Source: Bathymodiolus brooksi
Taxonomy: Eukaryota > Mollusca > Bivalvia > Mytilida > Modiolidae
Direction: 5' to 3'
Length of the DNA: 64,000 nt
Assembly (NCBI GenBank): GCA_963680875.1
Contig: OY804578.1
Location: 97,989,689 to 98,053,688 of the forward strand
Shown: one piece after another, positions 22,393 through 34,040 of the stretch
Layout: every line of letters begins with the position of its first letter
Numbering within the stretch: the first letter of the stretch is position 1
Notes under the pieces: model-generated
What the model was told of the DNA's origin: nothing
Database searches by the model: none
Seen by the model: the letters and a program-made list of their open reading frames with translations, nothing else
Position numbers and translations under genes: made by a program

Positions 22393-25300
22393 AACCCTTA
22401 TTTTACGGTTACACTATCAATGTTCATTAGGAATTGAAATGAAGGAGACACAATTGCAAAAATTGTGGAAACGTTGACATTTTTTTTTATATTAAAAACA
22501 TAAATAATGTTGTTTCCACATGGCCAGTAATATACTACTTTATTTTAAACACGAAGTTTCAGATAGAGCAATTAATTTCAACTTACTTAAACGTGATGAG
22601 TGTAGTTAATTTCTAGTCGAAACAAACTAAATTGAACATGTAAAAAGAATTACTTGAGTCGCACAGTTTTGAAAATAAACCCGATATTTCTTGCTATTTT
22701 TTTTTGTGGCATTTTCAAATTTTGATATGCGAAAATCTCTCATTCTTCACGTCTTCATTAACAATATGGCACTGCTTATCACATTTTTTTTTTTTATGAA
22801 CTATATTATCTCCATGAGAGAATATAACTGTGCTACAACCTTAATATACATTAGGCCAAAGAAGAAGAAAATGTGCTGTCAGGTTTCACTTTTCGGGAAA
22901 ACAAATCTATGTTACGCCTTTCACTAAAATGAAAATATGTGTAATAAGTAATACATTTTTTTATATGGAAGATTTTACAAAATATTTGTTAAAATATGGG
23001 TAGGAAAGGCAACCTGAAACCATGTTCCCGTTTTTTACACATCAACATTTCAGGGAATTTATAAAATTGCGAGGTTACCCCCTCTGTACATTAAATTACA
23101 CAGCATGATTATATTGTACATATCTCTTAATTCAATACATAATAAAGTCAATTATTTTTTCCCTGTCTGTGTCCCTGACATTTTTCACTTTTTATGCAAA
23201 AACTGATTACTGATAAAAGATAAATTCGCTTTTCTCATGTTCTATATAACACGCACTTGAATAATACATTATATATGCAACGTGTCATTTTAGCACAAAC
23301 ACTTTGATCTTTGCTCAATAATAATATAAATCACAGCTGCTTCCATATAACAATTAAATGCCCTGGATAAGAAATGTAACATTCAAACATTTCCTGAACA
23401 GGAAGTAACACCTCAGTCAGGAAGTATTTATTGTAAAATTTGGACGGGAAGTAATGTTTTTAGTTTAAAAAGGTCATTCATATTGTTTTTGGTTTGCTGT
23501 AATTCAGAGAATATCTCTCACTTGCTCCTAAAGGGGAGAAGTGAGAGATCTGATTTTAATCAGATTGGCTGAAATCTGACAGACACACCAAAAACTGCCC
23601 CTTCCCCCAAAGAATTTTAGTTTTATCAATTTCTTTTGGCATGCTGGAATTTCATGTTTAAGCAAGCTTATATATATATATATATATATATTGAAAATAA
23701 AATACAATGCCTATCTACCCACTAACTTCAAATATTGTGAGACGGATTTACTATTCAACCCATTCTTTATGGAAGTGAAACCTCTGATTATTATCAGAAT
23801 GTAAAACTTTTTCGTGCAGTACATTCCTTTATTAAGCGGAGCAAACGATTTAATAATAATATAGTAATATAAATTTAAAAATTTTTGAACATTTTAAACT
23901 ATAACAGTATTCTCACATATGATGAACCATGATTGCAAATATCGGTACTATATCACATGACTAAATTAAATTAACTTATTGATAATTGATATTCTATTTA
24001 TAATTTATTTTGTTTTATAAATATATACATGTATATATAATGTCATAAATCTCATATTTACACCATGATTACATACTGCATGCTAAAAAACAATAATTTC
24101 TGAAATGAATTAAGTATTTAAATTAAATTAAGAGGTAATAAATCTAGCTACACTGGTAACACTTTTAGATAGCAACTAAGTGTATTAAAAAAATTAGTAG
24201 ATCTCATATCAGCCAAATTGTCGATAAAATCTAATCAATGTTAATTACTTATTAATAACTGAATATATGAGATTTCTGACTGTTATTGTATACTAGAGTT
24301 ATTTCCCTTTGAGTATGAAATTCTATATTGTGTATTGTAAATATTAACTGCATGCATTGTTGCTGTTGCCTTGTGTATGGAGAGGATTTTATATAGGCTA
24401 TTGCCTGCTATCCAATCCATTTCATTTATTTATAAATAAAATATGTTTAAAATGAAATATTGTGAGACGGGGTTATAGAAGCACCAGACAAATTAAAAGT
24501 GAACTTGATTAGGCGATGATAAACGTAGTTTTCACTCTGATTTCTATTTTTTCCCTAGAATGTATCGACATTGACATTACATTTGACGGTACAGTGAACA
24601 GCCTGGCTAAATTTATTTCAAACTAAATTTTCAATAAAATAAATGGACAAATAGCATGTAAAGCTATATTTATACCTAGCAGACCATGCTAAAAAAAAAG
24701 TAATAATAAATCTATAGTAATCTCAAGGGAGTAGTTGTAAAAAGAGTCTCGTTTTCTGTCCTATCACATATATAATTAAATATCCAATATAAACTAACTT
24801 GATATTAATTTAAATGTATTATATTAATTATTAAAATACTTAATTAGTATCAACAAATTCATCAGTGGAATCTAAATTACACACATCAGAACATATTTTC
24901 AAGCAAAGGGATGGTAAAGTGGTAAATAAATAAATAATAAATAAAAACAGAAAAATAATTTTACATTCCTCCAATAGGAAATTAATGTGTTTTTAAACTA
25001 TTGGATTAGGAAGTGTGTAGTTATGGTCTGTTATACGATCATGATAAGCCAGTATATTATGAAAGTGCGACTGCCATTGTATTGTCAAATTTCAATATAA
25101 AATTTTGTGACAATTGAGTTGAAAATTGGTTAAAAAAAGTAGGTAGAAAAAACTAAAAATATTTTGGAAGACAATATATATACATGTATACAACGTCTGA
25201 AAAACCAGTCAATGATCAATCTTAGTATAACATACTATACAAGTAAAATAAATTATGAACATCTAAAACCTTTATATATATAATGGGCAATCAGTAGCCT

Positions 25301-25798
25301 ACCTATCTGTTTATATAACATTACGAGGTTTGTCTTATATAAGTAACAAAGTTGTTCTGGTGAGCACTTGTATAAGTGTACCGGCATATTGTTTTTGTCT
25401 GAAACGGTTCAATGTAGCCATTCCGGCGACACAAAAAGAGGCCGCCAACTGCAACTGTGCAGTCAAACTAAATCATAAAACATAATCTCAACACCTTGTA
25501 CAATAACATAATGTCTGAAGAGCATAATTACAGCCAAACCTGTATATAAAAGCCACTCAAGGAAACCTGAAAATTTGCCACTTATATACAGGTTAAAATT
25601 ATATGCACTTTTCATTAATGGGAAAATAAGACTGCCCTTTATAGACATTGATTTGTTATAGAGGTGACCTTTAAGGTAGGTTTGACTGTACTTATATTGT
25701 CAATTTTAATTTTTATCATATATTAGACTTTATATGACATCTCTGAAAAGTTCAGTCAATACCAACCTTCCACAACTGAGAAGGGATTTTCTTGTATA
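22393..25798. other. No gene seen; microsatellite, hairpin and possible LINE 3' end
   Basis: Very AT-rich, 3.4 kb. A (TA)n run lies at 23669-23691. A stem ATCTCTCACTTGCTCC / GGGGAGAAGTGAGAGAT lies at about 23511-23548. About 24300-24460 ends in TTATTTATAAATAAAATATG after a GCCTGCTATCCAATCC block and may be a retroelement 3' end. No coding segment recognised. Confidence 0.4.
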
Positions 25799-25934
25799 TC
25801 AGTCTGTGCCAAAAACATTTTGAGAAACTAGCCCGATCAATATTTTAGAAGAATTTTTTCTATTTGATTAAGCAAATTTTATGCAATTTTTACTAGACAG
25901 GGGCATAGTGCTAGTGGTTTTTGGCACAGACTGG
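25799..25934. mobile_element. Small TA-flanked MITE, 136 bp
   Basis: Ends TCAGTCTGTGCCAAAAAC and GTTTTTGGCACAGACTGG are inverted over ~17 bp with TA on both sides (25797-25798, 25935-25936). Complementarity continues outward (TTCTTGTATA / TATACAAGAA), so the true boundary could lie ~10 bp further out. Confidence 0.65.
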
Positions 25935-25936
25935 TA

Positions 25937-26976
25937 TATGTATACAAGAAATATTTGAACATTAATATCAGTCCTCTACTACATGTATCTATAGGTCAAT
26001 GATCCATGAACAAACATTTCTCCTGTTGATTCATATATTAAATGTCATTAAGTGAATTCATTAAGAATACTGATTTATAACATGAGACAGGTAATGAGGT
26101 ATACACAACTTCTTCGGGCTTAGATTCAAGATTTCAGTAACAATACTTATCTTTACAGACAATATTGACAAACTATCCTATGTGGTATTTTACTGGGAAG
26201 AACAAAAATAGTACAGGAGCTTTGTATAAAATTTCATAAAGTGGAAAATAAATTTTTATGCACCACAGATTAACAAAATCAATGTAATTGATAATCAACC
26301 ATTGATTGAAAAGAACACTGCCTGTCAAATTGATGGGAATAGTTTTAAACAGATGCAATTGCTAGAAGCTCAAAATATCTCAAATTCTAACTTCTGGATT
26401 AAGAATTAAGTAAATAAGCTGAAGAAAAACATTTTACCTAGCAGGGGTATACAGTTATTTGTTTAATTTTATGTGGGGGGAGGGGGGATGGCTGAATTTT
26501 ATTGGGAAACTAAGAGCAAAAACAGCTGGATATTATATAGTTCATTTATTTAATGAAGGATACGATGTTCGAGCTTTTCTTTGGTTACAAACCCCCTTAT
26601 TGATCCCTTCATTATTTCCATAATAAATGATTGTTCAATAATGTTCAGGGGGTTGGATTGGTGTGAAGGAAAGATTAGTATAGATTTGCAATCTGACAAT
26701 ATATAAAGTTCCGAGGTGTATAGGGTATACAACCTTTTACGATGATGTTAGGGATCAACGTTTTTGGAGAACTGGGATTTTTGTTGGAACAGATTTTATT
26801 TTTCGATTCCGAGTCACGTATTATTCTTATGAACATAGGGCATATAGGAAAAAAAAGGGGAAATATTGATTTTTTTTCCGATAGATAGGAGATAAAAAAA
26901 AACAATGGTTGATGCCTTTCACCAATAAAACTGAACGCCACGATATAACTAATATATTGCTGCACTAATAATACCA
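25937..26976. other. No gene; SINE scrap
   Basis: AT-rich. CACCAATAAAACTGAACGCCACGATATAACT-like sequence at 26920-26955 is a scrap of type-1 SINE; the rest is unrecognised. Confidence 0.4.
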
Positions 26977-27059
26977 GTCACTTGAAGTTCCAAAAATTAG
27001 GGAAAAAAATAAGAAAAACTTCTTATTTTTTCCCCCTAATTTTTGAAACTTCAAGTGAC
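26977..27059. repeat. 39-bp-arm hairpin
   Basis: GTCACTTGAAGTTCCAAAAA ... TTTTTGAAACTTCAAGTGAC, nearly exact complements joined through AATAAGAAAAACTTCTTATT. It lies ~290 bp past the PPP1R3 stop on the gene's 3' side, but no functional link is evident. Confidence 0.8.
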
Positions 27060-27257
27060 TGTGATAATACTAACACTTTATCTAACGTTTTCACCGCTGT
27101 TTATAGTTATTCATATAATACATGTAGTATTTAAAATAACTTTTATCACTTCTTCTGTTTCACCTACTGTAATACTTCTTCCTATTGCATAACTTAGTTT
27201 TTAAATGCGCCTATTGTACACCGATATGCAAACTGTAGATACCATGTGTACAAAACC

Positions 27258-27263
27258 TTTAAT
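27258..27263 (-). promoter_or_regulatory. Possible ATTAAA polyadenylation signal for the PPP1R3 gene
   Basis: On the minus strand an ATTAAA hexamer lies about 85 nt past the PPP1R3 stop codon. No AATAAA was found on that strand between here and the stop. ATTAAA is the commonest variant signal, but this AT-rich DNA contains many such hexamers, so the call is weak. Confidence 0.3.
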
Positions 27264-27347
27264 CCGAGAAATTATTTACAAGATTAAATACAGGATTTCC
27301 CACACTTACTACGTAAGTTATCCAGCGGATATCCTCTACACCAAAAA

Positions 27348-28700
27348 CTACACAAAATGAACCCAAGAATCTTCGTTTTCAGTTGGTGTTGTCTTTGCAA
27401 AGCACTCAAACACATAGTTATATCCAAAATTACTATCCCAATATGTAGAATTGTTCACAGTATATGATACAGCGAATTCAAGTTTACTATGTATTCCTAT
27501 GGAATCGGGTGCAACGATACTGAAGGAAAACCGATCTGTCGGACCATCACACGAGTTCTGAATATACGATGCTGAAATGTCGTGAAACGTTCCCCAACTG
27601 TTTGTAGTGTATCGAATTCGAACAAATTTGTGAAATCCAATGTTCGCCACTCGAACAAATCCTGTAATTGTCATTTGTGTAATCACAGCATTTTCTAACC
27701 GCACCTTTGTTGAAATGACAGACTTCAAAAAGTCGTCACAAGCACCCGGTTGTGCAAAACATGGGGCCAAGTATCTATTTCCAATATGTTTTCTGTCTTC
27801 GTCAAGACCGGCTTTAAGATCCGACATTGCAGAAGCTGGAATTTTGGGGGGAGCGTCTAAATTAAGTACATGTCTAACATCCTCTAAATCTAACCCCATG
27901 GCATCTGCAAATCGCACCATCTTTTTTCTGCTAGGTGTACCTGGAGGAGTCTTATTGCTTTTTAAAGACGATGATTTTCTGAGTTCAGATTTACAAAAAT
28001 TAAATTCAGATTCCTCATATTCAACAGTTTCATCGTCAGCTATTAATTCCGAGATAGATTTTTGTGATCCTAATTCCAACACATTATCTATATTAAATGG
28101 TTTATCATCAATTTTCAAATGTGGTATAAATTTTCCATCAATACATTTTTTTGATTTACAGAAAGAATTTGTCTGCATTGTCTGATTATTTACAGATTCC
28201 CCCTCAAGTGCCTCATGCCCTTCTAGAAGGTTGTCCGCATCATCAGCCGGACTATTGATCGAATCCGCGTAATAATCGTCGCTTTCATTCGATTTGCAAT
28301 TATCATCTAAATCTAAAAATTCATCTATCATATTTACAAAAACACCCTCCTCAATAAAATCTGAATCATTTGAATTAAATTTAGTTTCATTTTCATGAAA
28401 ACATTGTTTACCTTTCAAACTGTCGTCTGCTTCGTCCTCAAAGTCAGTCCCTCCGTTTAAAGTTACACAATCACGAAATCCCGACATTGTATCCTTCAAA
28501 ATTTTGTAGACATATTTTGTTTTGGTGGCAAATGCAGACGTCTTCTCAGGCGTGCGATTCCTGCTCGCTGCGAAATCGCTAGAAACAGAATAATTGTCAA
28601 GAACGCTCTCCTCTCCGTAAGATAGATTTCGTGGTAAAAATAACTCAAAATTAGGCTCCTCATAATTAGCTTCCTCGTAGACTTCTCGTACCGAGTGCAT
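27348..28700 (-). CDS. PPP1R3: Glycogen-targeting regulatory subunit of protein phosphatase 1 (PPP1R3 family), 450 aa
   Basis: Family proteins tether the PP1 catalytic subunit to glycogen so that it dephosphorylates glycogen synthase and phosphorylase, favouring glycogen storage in the cytosol. Seen: residues 259-276 contain the PP1-docking motif KKMVRFADAMGLDLEDVR (RVxF type, here MVRF at 261-264, with the following FAD-GL-L signature). A CBM21 carbohydrate-binding domain spans about 314-434, starting at FAQP, with hydrophobic strands VRLENAVI and GFVRVANIGFHKFVRIRYT and the glycogen-contact block YWDSNFGYNY near 420-429. Residues 80-165 are strongly acidic and low in complexity; a Ser/Thr-Pro patch (SSSLKSNKTPPGTP) sits just before the docking motif and could be phosphorylated. 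It is a single uninterrupted exon, as is usual for several PPP1R3 paralogues. The start is the first ATG, with A at -3. It is longer than the ~280-320 aa liver/ubiquitous vertebrate members because of the acidic N-terminal half. Which paralogue it matches cannot be decided. The family call is close to certain. Confidence 0.95.
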   Translation of the reverse strand: MHSVREVYEEANYEEPNFELFLPRNLSYGEESVLDNYSVSSDFAASRNRTPEKTSAFATKTKYVYKILKDTMSGFRDCVTLNGGTDFEDEADDSLKGKQCFHENETKFNSNDSDFIEEGVFVNMIDEFLDLDDNCKSNESDDYYADSINSPADDADNLLEGHEALEGESVNNQTMQTNSFCKSKKCIDGKFIPHLKIDDKPFNIDNVLELGSQKSISELIADDETVEYEESEFNFCKSELRKSSSLKSNKTPPGTPSRKKMVRFADAMGLDLEDVRHVLNLDAPPKIPASAMSDLKAGLDEDRKHIGNRYLAPCFAQPGACDDFLKSVISTKVRLENAVITQMTITGFVRVANIGFHKFVRIRYTTNSWGTFHDISASYIQNSCDGPTDRFSFSIVAPDSIGIHSKLEFAVSYTVNNSTYWDSNFGYNYVFECFAKTTPTENEDSWVHFV

Positions 28701-29174
28701 AATATGGATGCTTCTTAAAAATAATGTTTATTTTTTTGGATTAAGTTTAATCCACCAGTACAGTTCTGAAAATATTTTTAATCCGTTGGTTGCGTGTGAA
28801 TAAACCGGCTTCTTTCATTTTCATAGTTCAGAACACGTTCAAGGACAAGGACATTGTCGACTCTTTTGACTGCGTAATAGAAGGAAATACCTTTTCAAAT
28901 TGTGAAATACTGTTAAGAATAGAATATTAACATCCTACTTTCAAACACCTATCATAAAAATGATAAAAATGATAAAAATGATATGGTAATACATTAACAC
29001 TTGTCGCATTTGCTTGCGGTTTTTAATATATTATTCTAATCACGTGACATGATGAAAACAAAAAGTCACATGACTTATTCTATATATAAAACAGAAAATG
29101 ACATTTCCGCGGGAAAAATTTGATTAGGTAAAAGTTGATAACTCATTGAGAAATCTGGGAAACGAGGAGACTAA
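28701..29174. other. 5' flank of PPP1R3
   Basis: This is the presumed promoter side of the minus-strand gene. The only structure noticed is an 11-bp microsatellite (ATGATAAAAAT-type, about three units) at 28951-28983 and a CACGTGA motif near 29041. No clear TATA box or splice acceptor could be assigned. Confidence 0.4.
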
Positions 29175-30110
29175 GTAATATTTAGAGTACTTTTAATAAG
29201 CAAATTAAAACAAAAATATAATTTTGTATGGAGATCTGAAATTTATGATGACAGAAATAATAAACAGGGGGTAATAAATTAAGAACTTGCAGACTATTTA
29301 AAGATAATATTTCCTTAGAAAAATATTTACTAATACTAAATGAGGATGAAAGGAGAGTACTTACTAAGTTCAGAGTAAGGGAACGACCATTTAACTTGAA
29401 GGGGGGTTATGGTTTTTTTTCTAAAAAAACATTCTGATTCCCAATGTTGCTGAAAAAAATATTCTGATTTTGGTGGAGGAAAAAAAAATAATCTGATTCA
29501 GAGTTTTTGTCATATAAGCTAATGTTGAAAACTGGAAAAAAAATTCGCGCATTGCCCGACAAAATAAAAATATTCTAACTCTCGTGTTGTCCGAAAAAAA
29601 AATTCTGAACGAAACAAAAAACCATAACCCCCCCCCCTTCAAGTTAAATGGTCGGTCCCTAAGTGCTCATAATCTAGAAATCGAAAAAGGAAGATGTATA
29701 GGAGTAAAAACAGAAGATAGAATTTGTAAATTATGAAACACTGGGGTTGAAGATGAAACCCATTTTCTTCTTCAGTGTCCTGTTTTAGAAAACAAGAGAA
29801 CCCAAATTATTAATAATATTAAAAATGTGAATACAAATTTCAATAATCTGCCAAATAAATCAAAATTAATATGGTTAATGTCATCAGAAGATAATTTTAT
29901 AATTAAGAACACTAGTTCACTACTATGTTCTTTATTTAAAGAAAGAGATTTAGTTCTCAAAAGAAATTAAGATACATTTTATAAAAAAAAAAAAAAAATA
30001 AATATAATGATAATATTAATGAAATGTTGTTCATAAAATTTTTATATGTATACTATAACTATACTGAAGATGAGTCACTGGTGGTTCTCCCATACCAATA
30101 AAATATTACA
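29175..30110 (+). pseudogene. LINE (non-LTR retrotransposon) 3' end, split by a MITE
   Basis: In pieces, the plus strand encodes NKLRTCRLFKDNISLEKYL and RRVLTKFRV, then after the insert at 29379-29659 LEIEKGRCIGVKTEDRIC, a C-x-x-C/H..C tail (one Cys codon now a stop: TGTAAATTATGA) and VEDETHFLLQCPVLENKRTQ. It ends LCSLFKERDLVLKRN, a stop and an A-rich tail at 29979-29996. This is the C-terminal zinc-knuckle tail that follows the RT domain in mollusc non-LTR elements. The RT itself is absent, as expected for a 5'-truncated copy. Confidence 0.8.
29379..29659. mobile_element. PIF/Harbinger-type MITE, 281 bp, inserted in a LINE
   Basis: Termini GGGAACGACCATTTAACTTG and CAAGTTAAATGGTCGGTCCC are inverted repeats over ~35 bp. 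The insertion is flanked by TAA at 29376-29378 and 29660-29662, the 3-bp target typical of PIF/Harbinger. Removing it rejoins the LINE tail. The interior is made of repeated AAAAAAATATTCTGA-type words. A related right end (GAAAGTTAAATGGTCG) lies near 62260. Confidence 0.85.
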
Positions 30111-31433
30111 CTTGTACATGGTGTGCAAGTAAATATATGGAAATTATGTAAGATCACCATGCAGGGTCAGATTTTATTATTGGATTTATTCATTTGCTAT
30201 ATTGTCCTTCTTTCTTTGTTGTAAGACCAATCAAACCAATCAATATGCAATCCAATGTATGTAATTCACTTAATTATTATGCTCAATATTGGGCGTCATA
30301 ATTGACAATTAGCTGCGGAACCGTAGCCCTTATGGTCCTTGGCCAGTCTTCTGATATTTGTGGACCACAGTGCAACGGATTTCACCCTAGCTGCAATAAT
30401 GTAGCTCCTGTGACAAACTTGGGTCTCGGCAGAGCTACAACGCGGTCCCATTCGTCACAATGGAGCAAAAAAAAAGTTGCAGTTGAAACATAAAAACTCA
30501 CTATTTACGCTTCAAACATTTCATTATAACTATTACTGATGATCCCAGTCCTTGTTAAATCGGTTTGGCTGAGAAATATATGCTTTTCAAAGGTAGCAAC
30601 AACCTTGTTCAAATTTATCGATCGTTTGCCATAACCGGAAACTACGGAAGGCGGAGCTTTTTTAAATATGGTATTTCTTACTACACGTAGTAAACGGCTG
30701 ATGTAAACATTCACTCCTCAAATCGCCAAATATGGTATCGACATCCAAATAGTGAGGCCGGAAATGACGAAATTCAAAATGTTCAGAGAGAAGATTTTTA
30801 TTTTGTGGGAATTACATTCTAAAATACTGGTAGGTGATAAAAACTTGTTATAATAATGGACAAAAGGAAAGGTTATGTCTTATTATTGATAAATGCAGGC
30901 GTCAGAAACTCTGTAAGCGAGCGCAAAAAATCTCGGCGCTGCTTCATTACGTGTAATGGTATCCCGTTATAACCCTTGCGAGTAAGCGAGCATTTAGGGT
31001 TTTATTATTAGAACTAATTTCACCCTATCAAAAACTTTCGAAACTGCGCAGTGAAAATGTTGTGCCGCTTTTTTGCAAATTTTTGCCATGAAATCGGGTG
31101 CGAGAACGATCAAACATATATATTTCGTTTCGTTAAATATTTATCTACATTCTTCTATACTTACTTACCTGTTAATATTCATTTCCAGCTCATTATCATA
31201 ACAAATGTCTCTATATTAACTGATCCCGCCTACTTCGTTCCGCCATCTTGTCATTGTGGTATTCTCGCTTTGAGGTCACGTGACTTTTGAGGGATCACTC
31301 TAAGAGAAAAACACGTGTTCGGTTTGTTTACGTTTAAACGGAGGTTTTGCACGGCGATTTTTTTATCTGAAATAAAATATTTAGTGTACTTAGAGTGAAA
31401 TATTTTACAAATATTAACCAGAAATGTTATTTT
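30111..31433. other. No gene seen
   Basis: Block 30290-30490 is less AT-rich (CTGCGGAACCGTAGCCCTTA, GTCTCGGCAGAGCTACAACG) and may be an old repeat, but the family is not recognised. Confidence 0.35.
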
Positions 31434-31531
31434 CTATTTCCTCCAGTTTACTATCCAGCTCCTGCCACGATCAATTAAATATTGATAAAATTGATCGTGG
31501 TAGCGGCTGGATAGTAAACTGGAGGAAATAG
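31434..31531. repeat. 42-bp-arm hairpin, pre-miRNA-sized
   Basis: Arms 31434-31475 and 31490-31531 pair almost completely (CTATTTCCTCCAGTTTACTA with TAGTAAACTGGAGGAAATAG); only one real mismatch and two G:U-type positions, with a 14-nt AT loop. Directly after it, AGTGAGATTTCTCTGATGAT occurs twice. Confidence 0.8.
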
Positions 31532-32036
31532 TGAGATTTCTCTGATGATATGAAATAGTGAGATTTCTCTGATGATATAGCTCAAGTTAATCACAAAAAT
31601 ACCAAAAAGAAAGAAAAAAACGGGGGAATTGTTTTTCACGAAAAAAGGGGGGAGGTACTCAAATGAAGGATCCTATCCCCGAGTACCTGTGTCATATTTA
31701 AGTTCTGTCATAATTTGTATATCACGCAGACATGAATCTGGACAAATGAAATTGTGAATCTGAAATGAAAAAAGGAAATGCATAATGTTATCAGATTTAT
31801 TATCCGACACAATACACAAAGGGCAGATGTATACCGCCATTCCTGGAAAGTCTCGTTCCAAAATATATATTGTGACAGTGAAAGAGGTTAAAGTCTCCGA
31901 AAATGTCCCCCATGGGACCCAGTGACACAGATCTGTGATCAACAGCTCTCGCAAATAACCTAGAATTAAAGACTGATGGTGATAATGAACATTCTACGGT
32001 TCTAAAAATGCATATTATATTTGGGTACTGATTCGG
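31532..32036. other. No gene seen
   Basis: After the hairpin and its short direct repeat, nothing recognised. Confidence 0.35.
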
Positions 32037-32165
32037 ACGGATTATTGGTGTTTAATGTCACTTTCCCGAAATAAGTAAGTAATACTTTTTTTTCAGTTTT
32101 ATTGGCGGGGTCATCGAAGTACATGCACACAGAAAACCACCGACTTCTATACGATCATCATACGA
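32037..32165 (-). repeat. SINE type 1, degraded
   Basis: TTATTGGTGTTTAATGTCAC, CAGTTTTATTGGCGG, AGAAAACCACCGACTT and the head complement TATACGATCAT remain; the middle is gone. Confidence 0.65.
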
Positions 32166-34040
32166 ATATCGAGTTATCCGGGATAAATTGCGCCCAATGG
32201 TTCTACGAATGTATCAAAGATACTGCAAATGTACACAATGGTAGTACGAATGTTTGCTTTCTTTTCTAATGTCCCCCTCTCTCTAGTGTCTAATTGTTTA
32301 TTAATAGAAAGCCTACATATTTTCCCTCCAAAATTGCTGTGTAATCAATCATGTAATTTACTGTATGTGAAGATATATTTTGTAATTTTATTTTCAAAAA
32401 CAGTTTCCAAAGTACATAACCTTTCTAAACTGTTTCTTGCAAAAGAGAAAAGAGCCAGAAAAGAGGGGGAGGGGGGTTGTGATATAAAACAAAATATTCT
32501 ACCCATCCTTACAAATAATTTATTTTTACAACTTGGTGTTAAGATAAGATAAGATTTTAGATAGGTAAGATTTTATTGATTTAAAATCCAAAGGTTGGAT
32601 TGTCATCAAACAACAAACAATACATTCAACTACAGCATGCAGGAATACACAAATATAAACATTCAGATTATTTACAATGAAAAATATTTAATTAAGGACG
32701 AAGTCCTTCTAACGGTGAGCTCTCCGATTTTTCCTTCTATATTGATAGCTAAAAATCTGCTCACCGGAAGTTTAAAAAATAGATCAATTGATAATTTAGA
32801 AACGCAAAAGAAATCTATTTCAATGAAAAATTCCCAATTCTTTGATTATTTACTCTATGCAAAATCGAAATAAACTTTTAATAAAATTCTAATAAAAAAA
32901 TCTCTTTCTACGAAACTCCCGATGGAATAGACTGACTCAATCTGTCTCAATCTAGCCGAGGTACGAGCCAGGGGACAGAACTCGTCAGTTTACCGATGGA
33001 AGAGCGGCGTAGGTAAAATGAACGCCATAACAAATCGGCTACACAATTCATTCAAAATAAAAGATAATAGCCTCACCGGACGCAATTACGAACGAAATAA
33101 AAAGTATGTCCCCTAATTGTTCCTTCAAAACATGAATTAAACAAATGCTTTTATAAATAGATATCCCGCTAAATTACTCGTGTTTTGGGAGAAAATTATT
33201 CATGCGCAGTTGTTGAATGTTGCAGACGACGGGTTTTCATATTTGTAAACAGAAAACGATCGACAAATGCACTTGGAATCTATCGCTAAAATTCATTGAG
33301 GTTCGCATATTTTGTTATCTTATGCCTGTAATTGGAAAGAATATGATCTCCTGGTTCTATGCATATGTAGAACACATTGAAATTAAAACAAAAACAGTCA
33401 ATATAATACATTTTCCTTACCTTGATCTATCCCAAAATGTCAAAATCCGTGATGTACCTTATTCATTGAAGAGTCCAAGGAATTCCGAATGCAAACTGGC
33501 ACACATTTATGGTATGAATACAGGAAAGGTTTTTATGTCATGTGTATTATATACAAATAGATATGTGAACGTAAATGAATGAATGCTCTTTCAATTTTAA
33601 CAGTTGTCATTAAATAATTTACACTAGAAAGGTTATTATGATATCGTTCGAAATTGTGTCCGGATCTAGGTCACAGAGTGACTAGAACGGGGTCATGAAA
33701 ATCTGTTCCAAGTTAAAACCCGTAACAATGTATTGAATAATATATGGGCTATGATTCAAAGGGAATATTGGTGTTTAATCTGAAATATGAACATGCAATC
33801 AGCTTCATCAATTTGGTCAAATTTATAAATAATTATCAAATGCCACGGTCAATATGATCGAAATTGTTCGTAATTGCGTCCGGTGGCGGTGAGGCTAACG
33901 TGTACGGATCATCGTATTATTGAAATTTTAGGACTTCGTCCTTCAAACAGGTTGCCTGTCTCATATTATGATATTTAATATAATATTTCGACTGAGGAGG
34001 TTTGATACAGAGACAGAGTACCAGAAATATTATAGTTTTT
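32166..34040. other. No gene; repeat end and dispersed inverted repeats
   Basis: About 32555-32625 is a reverse copy of the repeat at 9155. GGACGAAGTCCTTC (32696) is answered by GGACTTCGTCCTTC (33933), and TAGCCTCACCGGACGCAATTACGAAC (33068) by GTTCGTAATTGCGTCCGGTG (33868). These suggest an eroded element of ~1.2 kb. No coding segment recognised. Confidence 0.4.

Noticed and set aside
27640..28185. Plus-strand 181-codon open frame
   Set aside because: It is the antisense shadow of the PPP1R3 coding sequence and has no motif.
32595..33582. Two ~90-120-codon frames as exons
   Set aside because: Composition follows the AT-rich background, no domain motif, and dispersed inverted repeats overlap them.
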